Positions 45,136 through 52,136 of a stretch of DNA of 64,000 nucleotides are shown one piece after another. Both the position numbers and the translations under genes were made by a program. The stretch is from an uncultured Eubacterium sp. (GTDB lineage: Bacteria; Bacillota; Clostridia; Lachnospirales; Lachnospiraceae): contig CAJUIL010000002.1 in assembly GCA_910586225.1 (NCBI GenBank), positions 1-64,000 of the forward strand, given 5' to 3'. The first letter of the stretch is position 1, and each line of letters begins with the position of its first letter. The notes under the pieces are model-generated. The model made no database searches. It worked only from the letters and a program-made list of their open reading frames with translations, and had not been told where the DNA came from.

Positions 45136-45456
45136 TCAACGATAATTTTTCAGATTGTCCGCGAAAAGCGCACGCTTTGCCGTCTGGGCATCTGTAGTGG
45201 GGATTTCTGTATAGCGCCCGTCTAAAATATATCGGATCTTATCCTTGCTCATCCCGGTTTCCCTGGCAGCGATCAAAAGGGGAGTTGGGCCATGTACTCT
45301 GAAATATTCCTTAAGCGTACCGTAATCATCCAGCAGCTCTTTACCGCAATCGTTGCAAAGATAGCGGCCGATCCCTTTGTAGGTCAGCTCGCCGCCGCAG
45401 GAATCGCATCGTTCAGGCTTGTAAAAAGTGATTTTATTCAGACCGGATAGTTCCAT
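45136..45456 (-). CDS. Zinc-ribbon/HTH protein, short YvyF-like paralogue
   Basis: A 106-residue protein with one zinc ribbon (CDSCGGELTYKGIGRYLCNDC split as two C-x2-C pairs) and a helix-turn-helix (LIAARETGMSKDKIRYILDG). The order ribbon, acidic helix (LLDDYGTLKEYFR), HTH is the same as in the gene at 34191, but the second ribbon is absent. AGGAGG stands about 8 nt before the ATG. It is probably a small transcription regulator of unknown targets. Confidence 0.7.
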   Translation of the reverse strand: MELSGLNKITFYKPERCDSCGGELTYKGIGRYLCNDCGKELLDDYGTLKEYFRVHGPTPLLIAARETGMSKDKIRYILDGRYTEIPTTDAQTAKRALFADNLKNYR

Positions 45457-45593
45457 AGCTTGCCTCCTATGCTTGTATTAGTTGTATACGGCGGTGTATC
45501 GATAGCAAGAACTTAATTCTATTATACGGGTATTTGGAAAAAAAGCAAGATGAACTGACACGCGCTCCGAAGGTGTGAGCGGTAACGATTTTT

Positions 45594-45624
45594 TTGACAG
45601 GAGCAGCGGAAAATAATTTATTAT
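45594..45624 (+). promoter_or_regulatory. MATE gene promoter TTGACA-19-TATTAT
   Basis: A perfect -35 with a long spacer; the -10 is followed at once by a run of nine G (45627-45635) that overlaps the expected start site and ribosome binding site. Confidence 0.5.
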
Positions 45625-45643
45625 AAGGGGGGGGGAAGGAACT

Positions 45644-47017
45644 ATGTCACCGAAAAGTGCAAACCAGGATATGGGGAGCGGAAGTGTTCCGAGGCTTATG
45701 CTGCAGCTGGCGATCCCGGCTGTGATCGCACAGCTGATCAATATGCTGTATAATATTGTGGACCGGATCTATATCGGACATATTCCGAATGCCGGGGCGT
45801 CAGCCTTAACTGGGGTCGGCTTGTTTTTGCCGATCTTAATGATGATCAATGCGTTTGCAATGCTGGCAGGCTCTGGTGGAGCGCCGCGGGCGGCGATCGC
45901 GATGGGAAAAAATGACAGGGAGGGCGCGCAGAAGATTTTAGGCAACTGCTTTTGCGTACTGATGATTTTTGCGGTGGCGCTGACGGTGGGGTTTTATGTC
46001 TTTGCACCGCAGTTGCTACGGATGTTTGGGGCAAGCGATGTAACGCTGCCATATGCTTTGGCATATGCGAGGATTTATATTTTAGGGACTGTCTTTGTGA
46101 TGGTTGTCATGGGGATGAACCCGTTTATTACGACGCAGGGTTTTGCGAAGTTTAGCATGATCACGACGGTTATGGGCGCAGTATGCAATATTATCCTTGA
46201 CCCGATCCTTATTTTTGTGCTGGATATGGGCGTACAGGGTGCCGCAGTGGCGACAGTCATCAGCCAGGCGGTCAGCGCGGTATGGGTCATGGTGTTTTTG
46301 CGGGGAAAAAAGACGCTGCTGCGGCTGACAGCGCCGAATATGAAGCTGGTGCCGTCTGTGATCGGCCCGTGTCTGGGACTTGGGATATCCACCTTTGTCA
46401 TGCTGAGCACAGAGAGCATTCTCAATATCAGCTTTAACAGCAGCCTATCCAAATTTGGCGGGGATCTGGCGGTCGGAGCAATGACGATCATTTCTTCCTG
46501 CAATCAGCTGATCACGCTGCCGCTGCAGGGAATCTGCCAGGGCGGACAGCCGATCATGAGCTACAATTTTGGAGCGGGAAATAAAAAGCGGGTGAAGCAG
46601 GCGTTTTATTGTCAGTTTATAGCGTGTACGGGCTATGCGTCGTTCATGTGGCTTTTGCTGATGCTTGTGCCGCAGGTATTTACGAGAATATTCAACAGTG
46701 ATGCAATGCTGGTGGATTATACAGTATGGGCGATGCGGATCTATATGGCAGGTATTTTTTCTACAGGTGTACAGATTTCCTGCCAGCAGACATTTATGGC
46801 GCTTGGACAGGCGAAGATCAGCTTGTTGATGGCGTGTCTGAGAAAGCTTGTGCTTTTGATACCGCTGATCTTCCTTTTGCCGTTTGTGTTTAAGGATCCG
46901 GTGTTTGGTGTGTTCGTGGCAGAGCCGGTCAGCGATATCATAGCGGCTTCGGTTACTGGGTTTATGCTGTTTTCACGGTTGAATAGGATCTTGGATCAGG
47001 GAGCTTCTAAGGCTTAG
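45644..47017 (+). CDS. MATE-family multidrug/Na+ antiporter
   Basis: A 457-residue protein of twelve transmembrane helices in two pseudo-symmetric halves. The start LMLQLAIPAVIAQLINMLYNIVDRIYIGHI split as the usual IPAVIAQLINMLYN and VDRIYIGH, and the later QGICQGGQPIMSYNFGAGN motif, are typical of the clostridial MepA/DinF-type MATE transporters. It exports cationic compounds against Na+ or H+. The leader has a G9 tract that merges into the GGAAGGA ribosome binding site. A clear terminator follows. Confidence 0.93.
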   Translation: MSPKSANQDMGSGSVPRLMLQLAIPAVIAQLINMLYNIVDRIYIGHIPNAGASALTGVGLFLPILMMINAFAMLAGSGGAPRAAIAMGKNDREGAQKILGNCFCVLMIFAVALTVGFYVFAPQLLRMFGASDVTLPYALAYARIYILGTVFVMVVMGMNPFITTQGFAKFSMITTVMGAVCNIILDPILIFVLDMGVQGAAVATVISQAVSAVWVMVFLRGKKTLLRLTAPNMKLVPSVIGPCLGLGISTFVMLSTESILNISFNSSLSKFGGDLAVGAMTIISSCNQLITLPLQGICQGGQPIMSYNFGAGNKKRVKQAFYCQFIACTGYASFMWLLLMLVPQVFTRIFNSDAMLVDYTVWAMRIYMAGIFSTGVQISCQQTFMALGQAKISLLMACLRKLVLLIPLIFLLPFVFKDPVFGVFVAEPVSDIIAASVTGFMLFSRLNRILDQGASKA

Positions 47018-47030
47018 AGAGATTCAAAGG

Positions 47031-47060
47031 GACTGTCGGAATATCCGGCAGTCTTTTTTT
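47031..47060 (+). terminator. Terminator of the MATE gene
   Basis: A 9-bp stem GACTGTCGG / CCGGCAGTC (one GT pair), a 5-nt loop and T7. Confidence 0.88.
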
Positions 47061-47071
47061 ATTTGCTTTTG

Positions 47072-47100
47072 TTGACAAAGAGCTTCTTTGGTGATATAGT
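47072..47100 (+). promoter_or_regulatory. Promoter TTGACA-17-TATAGT of the GntR operon
   Basis: A near-perfect promoter with an extended TGA before the -10. The -10 is the left end of the palindrome at 47095-47124. Confidence 0.85.
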
Positions 47101-47124
47101 TAGTTACACAAGTAATGAACTATA
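47095..47124. promoter_or_regulatory. Probable GntR operator palindrome
   Basis: Arms TATAGTT..TTAC and GTAA..AACTATA with two mismatched central positions lie around ACAA. It overlaps the -10 and the start of transcription, which fits repression by the GntR-type product of the first gene. Confidence 0.6.
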
Positions 47125-47221
47125 TAACAAACTAAGCTAAGAATACTAGTACACAAGCAAGACAGTACACCAGCGGATCAACACAATAGTTATGAGGAGG
47201 CTTAAAAGTGAGGTGGCATGA

Positions 47222-47602
47222 TTGAATGAAATCTTAAATCAGGAAAAATCAATCTATCTTCAAATCAGTGAAATGATTGAGAATGATATTTTGCGGGATG
47301 TTCTTTTGGAGGAGGAAAAAGTACCGAGTACGAATGAGCTGGCAAAGTTCTTTAAGATCAATCCGGCGACTGCGGCCAAGGGAGTGAATCTTTTAGTGGA
47401 CGAGGGAATCTTATACAAGAAAAGAGGGATAGGTATGTTTGTAACACAGGGGGCAAAGCAGGCGGTAAAAAAGAAGCGCAGAGATGCGTTTTGCGAGAAT
47501 TTTGTCAGATCCCTGCTGACGGAGGCCGCAAGCCTTGGGATAGGGGAAGAGGAGCTGATTGAAATGATCCGGCGTCAAAATGCGCAGGGCGTAGAGCGTT
47601 GA
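47222..47602 (+). CDS. YtrA-type GntR transcription regulator
   Basis: A 126-residue regulator with the winged HTH of the GntR family (IYLQISEMIENDIL, VPSTNELAKFFKINPATA) and the conserved LYKKRGIGMFV, and a short helical tail instead of a ligand domain, as in YtrA. It starts with TTG; AGGTGG lies 5 nt before. A five-codon frame (GTG at 47209, own AGGAGG at 47195) ends across this TTG and may couple translation. YtrA proteins repress their own ABC transporter operon, as the layout suggests here. Confidence 0.88.
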   Translation: MNEILNQEKSIYLQISEMIENDILRDVLLEEEKVPSTNELAKFFKINPATAAKGVNLLVDEGILYKKRGIGMFVTQGAKQAVKKKRRDAFCENFVRSLLTEAASLGIGEEELIEMIRRQNAQGVER

Positions 47603-47694
47603 AGAAGCAAAGAGTAAGCATAAGGTTCTGAAAAAAGGAAGTAAAAGAGGAAACATAGGATATGCGCAAAGGAAAGCGCGGAATTGGAGGGGCA

Positions 47695-48570
47695 ATGAGT
47701 CTGAAATGCGAAAATGTTAAAAAGACATATAATAAAATAGATGTATTAAAGAATATCAATATGGAAATCGAGCATGGGAAAATATATGGCCTAATCGGAA
47801 GGAATGGAGCGGGGAAAACGACGCTGCTGTCTGTTCTGACGGCACAGAATCCGGCGTCCGGCGGGACGGTCACTTATGACGGGATGCCTGTCTGGGAGAA
47901 TCAAAAGGCATTAGATCATTTGTGCTTTTCCAGAGAACTTAATCCGATGTCTGTATTTGGTCCTAATATTATGAAAATAAAAGAATATTTAAGAATTGCA
48001 TCGATTTTTTACCCGAAATGGGACGCGCAGATGGCGAAGCAGCTTGTGGAAATGTTTCATCTGGATATAAAAAAGAAAATTTCGAAAATATCCAAAGGTA
48101 TGATGAGCATGGTTACCATTATTGTTGCGCTGGCGAGCAAGGCGGATATTACGATCGTAGATGAGCCGGTAGCGGGACTGGATGTAGTTGCGAGGGAGCA
48201 GTTTTACCGGCTGCTGCTGGAAGAGTATACGAATACCGGGCGTACATTTATTATCAGTACACATATTATCGAAGAGGCTGCTGATATCTTTGAAGAAGTG
48301 ATCATATTAAAAGACGGAGCGGTACTGTGCAAGGAAAATACGCAGGAGCTATTGGCACGCAGTCTGCATATCAGCGGGAATGCACAGGATGTAGATGCGG
48401 CGTGCGCAGGACTTACGCTCTATCATCAGGAAACGATGGGACGCAGCAAGGGTGTGACCGTTGTTTTGGAAAAAGGGCAGCGGATCGAACAAGGATACGA
48501 TGTGACGGTACAGCCAGTCAGCCTGCAGGAGTTGTTTCTGGCGCTGTGCAAAGAGGAGGCGGTGGTATGA
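47695..48570 (+). CDS. ABC transporter ATP-binding protein (YtrB-like)
   Basis: A 291-residue ATPase. Walker A is GRNGAGKTT; the Q-loop region reads LCFSRELNPMS with no Gln, the signature is the atypical ISKGMMSM, and Walker B is ITIVDEPVAGLD, with switch IISTHIIEE. This is the variant pattern of the YtrB-like group. GGAGGGG lies 4 nt before ATG 47695, where homologues start; an in-frame ATG at 47662 has a weaker site. It is cotranscribed with the GntR gene and ends overlapping the first membrane gene (ATGA). Confidence 0.88.
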   Translation: MSLKCENVKKTYNKIDVLKNINMEIEHGKIYGLIGRNGAGKTTLLSVLTAQNPASGGTVTYDGMPVWENQKALDHLCFSRELNPMSVFGPNIMKIKEYLRIASIFYPKWDAQMAKQLVEMFHLDIKKKISKISKGMMSMVTIIVALASKADITIVDEPVAGLDVVAREQFYRLLLEEYTNTGRTFIISTHIIEEAADIFEEVIILKDGAVLCKENTQELLARSLHISGNAQDVDAACAGLTLYHQETMGRSKGVTVVLEKGQRIEQGYDVTVQPVSLQELFLALCKEEAVV

Positions 48571-49232
48571 TGAAAAGCGGATGGGGGCGGGTGCTCCGGT
48601 ACTTTGTCTGGCAGGCAGAGATTTATGTATGCTTTGCGGTGGCAGGAGCTTTTGTTATGGTGGCGTATGTGAATCTCATAAATGGAGAAGCGTTTCATCA
48701 GCAGCGCTTTCTGCAGGCGGTACCAAACACGGTGGTTTTTAATGCGATGATGATCTTATTTTTAGACGGTGTGTCCTCGTTCAAGTATGTGTATGATATG
48801 CCGGTTTCGTTTGGCTGTCTTAGAAGGAATGCGTTTTTGGGCGGCCTGTTAATGGATGGGCTGCTGGCGGCGGAAAGCTTGTTGATTTCCATAGCTGCAG
48901 CCAGGCTGCTGCAGACAGAGCAGATGGATCTTATATTTTGTGCAGCGCTGTTTTTGCTTCTGGAGGGGATCGCAAGGCTAATAGGAATCGCTTCTATGAA
49001 GTGGGGCAGGGTGGTTTATTTTGTCATGATCGGGGTAATTGTCGGAATAAGCGTATGCATCGGATTTCTTGCTGGAGTTACAGGGGGAGCTACAGTATCG
49101 CTGGTGCGTTTCCTTGGTACAGACTGGAAACAGGAGACACAATGGATCGTGCTTGCAGTAGGAGCGGTTGTTTGTTTTGCGGCGAACGCAGGAAGCTGGG
49201 GCATTTTAAAAAACCTTGAGGTAAGGGGATAG
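48567..49232 (+). CDS. Membrane protein, probable ABC permease subunit
   Basis: A 221-residue protein with about six helices (near 18-40, 55-75, 88-110, 118-140, 148-170, 190-215). I find no enzyme motif. The start codon overlaps the ATPase stop, with AGGAGG 7 nt upstream, so it should work as the membrane partner of that ATPase. The reading frame extends upstream to 48327, but that part lies inside the ATPase gene and is not expected to be translated. Confidence 0.78.
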   Translation: MMKSGWGRVLRYFVWQAEIYVCFAVAGAFVMVAYVNLINGEAFHQQRFLQAVPNTVVFNAMMILFLDGVSSFKYVYDMPVSFGCLRRNAFLGGLLMDGLLAAESLLISIAAARLLQTEQMDLIFCAALFLLLEGIARLIGIASMKWGRVVYFVMIGVIVGISVCIGFLAGVTGGATVSLVRFLGTDWKQETQWIVLAVGAVVCFAANAGSWGILKNLEVRG

Positions 49233-49256
49233 GACATGGTACAGGAGGATGCGATC

Positions 49257-49985
49257 ATGTTAAAAAGAGAATTAAAAAAACAACTATATACGAGATGGGA
49301 TGAGATTACGTTGATGTTGGTTGTGGAGGCAGGATTTTTCCTTTTTGGAGAATTGATGCTGGCAGCTGCGGTTTATGGGATTGGGGGAAAAGAAAGGACG
49401 GTTATTCCGATTGGTACGATGCTGGCAGTTTGTGTTCCGGTGATCTTGATGGTGTTTTTCGGAATGAGCAGCCTGGCGATGAATTTTAATCTGGCGGTCA
49501 GTATGGGTTCGGTCCGCAGCCGGTATGTTATGGCGATGCTTGGCGTTTCGTATTTGCAGGCAGTTGCGCTTTTATGGATCGCGGATCTGTTTTATGCATT
49601 GGAACAATGGATCTTTCGCGTTGCTTATGCGGGGATGAAAAATGAGCTGGAAATGGGAGTGTTTTTTCAATGGAAATATATTTTGCCTGTGAGTTTGGCT
49701 GTTGTTGCGATTGCGGCATTGATAGGGGCGTTATTTTTAAGATTTGGAAAAGGCGTGTTTGTAATTTTCTGGATTTGTTGGATGGCTGCTGTGATCGGCG
49801 GACCGCAGCTTGCAAAGATACTGGCCAGCAAAAAAGACAATGCGTTTTTGCGTATGTTAAGAATAATGGCCAGAGGATTTTGCGGATTTCCACAGGCTGG
49901 GCTGCTTGTGATCATCACAGCGATCTCGGTCGCGATGCTTGCAGCGGCGTGGATGGTGCTGCGCAGACAGCAGGTGGTTACGTAA
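49257..49985 (+). CDS. Membrane protein, second permease-like subunit
   Basis: A 242-residue protein with six predicted helices and a basic N-terminus (MLKRELKKQLYTRWDE). AGGAGG lies 8 nt before ATG 49257. It is the last gene of the GntR-ATPase-membrane protein operon. The two membrane proteins are not alike in sequence at a glance, so the transporter would be a heterodimer. Export of peptides or antibiotics is typical of the YtrA-controlled systems but is only inferred. Confidence 0.76.
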   Translation: MLKRELKKQLYTRWDEITLMLVVEAGFFLFGELMLAAAVYGIGGKERTVIPIGTMLAVCVPVILMVFFGMSSLAMNFNLAVSMGSVRSRYVMAMLGVSYLQAVALLWIADLFYALEQWIFRVAYAGMKNELEMGVFFQWKYILPVSLAVVAIAALIGALFLRFGKGVFVIFWICWMAAVIGGPQLAKILASKKDNAFLRMLRIMARGFCGFPQAGLLVIITAISVAMLAAAWMVLRRQQVVT

Positions 49986-50146
49986 GTGATAAGATATAGT
50001 GGAAAGAAATTACAAATAGAATTTAAATACATATAGTTATTTATTATTGTGAATTGAAGATATTTCTGTAGATGTTAATATTTCATTAAAGAAATAAATG
50101 GATACGTTAAATATTTGAAAACGGGGAAAGGCAAGGATTTTCATTA

Positions 50147-50185
50147 AAAGGTGTCCTATACTATTAAATGGTATAAGACACCTTT
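50147..50185. terminator. Long terminator hairpin
   Basis: Stem AAAGGTGTC and TATAC paired with GTATA and GACACCTTT, with one internal mismatch and a 9-nt loop. It can end the ABC operon (+) and any minus-strand transcript from the fragment at 50215. Confidence 0.8.
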
Positions 50186-50214
50186 ATATGTATTTAAAGA
50201 CAATATTTCACAAG

Positions 50215-50715
50215 TTAGCCCATACTAAAAGTTAATGTTTCAGCATAAGGATCATAACTTGCTGAGAACATTATGCTGTAAGTTGAACCTAATAGAGTCA
50301 GGTTTAAAAATTTATGATGAAAATATGGTTTTTCACTTGTGAAACTGTCCCAGTAACAGGTACAAGGGCTATAATTTTTAATAATATTTCCACGTAAATA
50401 GTCTATGCGTCCATCAACACCATTTTGGAGCCATCTGCAGGTTAAATCGATTGTAACTATTTGGGTTTTTTTGTTTGCAATAGTATCAGAAATAGTATAT
50501 GTTTTATAAGATGTTACCCAAACAGATCTGGCAAAATCTTCACTAGAATCTGTGCAAGTTATTGACAGTTCATGTTCGCTATCAGAAGCAATAACCATTG
50601 ATTCGCCAACTTCAAGTTCACATAATTGATTAGGATTAACTTTGATATTTTTCTTGTTCCCAAAGTGTATTTTGCTATAATTGGATAGATTTAAGAAAAA
50701 GAAAATACTAAAATG
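50215..50715 (-). pseudogene. Fragment of a gene of unknown function
   Basis: The frame stays open for 166 codons (from just after a TGA at 50716-50718) but has no start with a ribosome binding site; an internal ATG at 50598 also lacks one. The product (e.g. GNKKNIKVNPNQLCELEVGE, TIDLTCRWLQNGVDGRI) has the polar, Thr/Ser/Tyr-rich look of an exported beta-rich protein that has lost its signal peptide. Confidence 0.45.
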
Positions 50716-51207
50716 TCACTCTGTATAAATATTTTCTGCTTTCGGGCATATTTTAATATCAAAAATTAAGCAATTTGCTGTCTATATGGATATTTTATCT
50801 AGAGTTATCTATGTTAGTAATGAAGTATAATAGTTCCATGTCCAGAATGTATGTGTTGCCGTAATTCATTATAGGCTTAGCCTGTAGAACACATCAGATT
50901 TTTTTCAAGTTGAGAATGAAGATGTGCTCAAAGTTAACTTGCGATATTTGGTCGTATATTAGTTTTTTCATAAAAAATTGTTATATAAATCAAAAAATTC
51001 ATATAGATTGTAGACAGGCACCTTGAAGACTCAAGACTTGGCATGTATGCAGTTATTGATTCAAAACATGTGAAAATTGCAAACGTGACTTTTTTATTGC
51101 TGGAATGATGTTTATATATGTTTCTAACAGTTCATTGGTTTTTACTTTTGATGATTCAGGATAAGTAGTGTTATAAATTTAGTAACAGAATTTGAAAGGA
51201 TTTATTC

Positions 51208-51330
51208 ATGTTTAATCAGACATTTTAGAAAAGTTTGCCTAATGAACATTTGTCATTTGCCTTACGGAGTCCCAGTGACAACATTAATAATCAAGTAGAT
51301 ATCAATTCGCAGATTAAAAAATTTGTTTGA
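51208..51330 (+). pseudogene. Short interrupted gene
   Basis: AAAGGA lies 7 nt before an ATG that opens MFNQTF and then TAG; the same frame continues for 33 codons (NEHLSFALRSPSDNINNQVD) to TGA. It looks like a small gene broken by an amber codon or the start of a longer lost gene. Confidence 0.35.
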
Positions 51331-51518
51331 GACTAGACAGAGGTAGTCGTTCCTCCTGAATTTATCGCATATAGCCAATAAGTATAGGACCTTAATTAGC
51401 ATTTATCCATAATTTAGAAATAATTGTGCAAGAATTGTCGTTGGTTGCATATAAAAATAACTTTCGGATTCAGAAGTCTTAAAAGCATATGTTTGTTGCG
51501 AGAAAGAGTACATTTATC

Positions 51519-51547
51519 TTGACAAAGAGTGAAATTTAAGTTATCGT
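51519..51547 (+). promoter_or_regulatory. Promoter TTGACA-17-TATCGT
   Basis: It precedes the gene at 51601. A perfect inverted repeat TCGTTT-T-AAACGA (51544-51556) overlaps the -10 and could be an operator. Confidence 0.6.
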
Positions 51548-51600
51548 TTTAAACGAAAGTAAAACTATAAAATTAAGTTTAATAGGAGGGATTATTAATA

Positions 51601-52026
51601 ATGAAGGCGAAAAGAATAAAATTATTTGTAGCTGCTGTTATAATCTTTGGCATAACGGGAACTGTGTTAGCTTCGAATGTTTTGGCTTCTGGAGGCCAGT
51701 CAGATGTTACGATTGTGGAAGAGGCAGAGGATGTCAGCCTTAAAAATATCCGGTCAGAAACTTCCGGCAGCAGGGACCAACAATTTTATGAAGAAGTAAG
51801 CTGTGAACAGATCAGCCAGAAAACAGAAGAGAGTTTTTTGGGCATCGATGGCATTTCGTCGGCGGATGCGGATGTAAGCTATGATGCGGCAACGGATGAG
51901 TATGCGGTTGAGCTGTCTCTGGTGACCGATGCGGATATCGATCAAGAACAGGAGGAGCTGTTTCGGAAGGTGTTAGATAAAACCTTTGATAAAGTCACGC
52001 TGAAAATAAACGGGGCTGTCCGGTAG
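51601..52026 (+). CDS. Small exported protein of unknown function
   Basis: A 141-residue protein with an N-terminal signal peptide or anchor (KRIKLFVAAVIIFGITGTVL, cleavage possible after LAS). The mature part is acidic. Residues about 75-141 have the pattern GI..I..ADADVSYD...YAVELSLV...D and end KVTLKING, which recalls small alpha/beta domains such as BON or Asp23, without a firm match. AGGAGGG precedes the ATG. Its own promoter with a palindrome lies upstream. Confidence 0.7.
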   Translation: MKAKRIKLFVAAVIIFGITGTVLASNVLASGGQSDVTIVEEAEDVSLKNIRSETSGSRDQQFYEEVSCEQISQKTEESFLGIDGISSADADVSYDAATDEYAVELSLVTDADIDQEQEELFRKVLDKTFDKVTLKINGAVR

Positions 52027-52039
52027 TTCAAGACAACTC

Positions 52040-52068
52040 TTTACACCCAAACTGTGATTTGCTATAAT
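52040..52068 (+). promoter_or_regulatory. Promoter TTTACA-17-TATAAT with extended TGC
   Basis: A strong promoter about 70 bp before the 751-residue protein gene; the same -35/-10 style occurs at 34063. Confidence 0.78.
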
Positions 52069-52136
52069 TTTTATATCGGGTTCGTTTGCCGGATGAGTGG
52101 GAAGAACAAATAGCAAAAAGCAAATAGGGAGTAAAT

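Larger units (their letters stand above)
49986..51600. other. Gene-poor, A+T-rich region with decayed genes
   Basis: This 1.6-kb stretch contains a terminator (50147), a minus-strand gene fragment (50215-50715), a short interrupted frame (51208-51330), and an open stretch at 51010-51108 without a start. No intact gene, transposase or RNA is visible. Its composition differs from the flanking genes and resembles the accessory block at 1-5960. Confidence 0.65.

Noticed and set aside
48327-48566. Long upstream extension of the first GntR-operon membrane protein
   Set aside because: It overlaps the ATPase gene in another frame; the ATG at 48567 has AGGAGG and overlaps the ATPase stop as expected.
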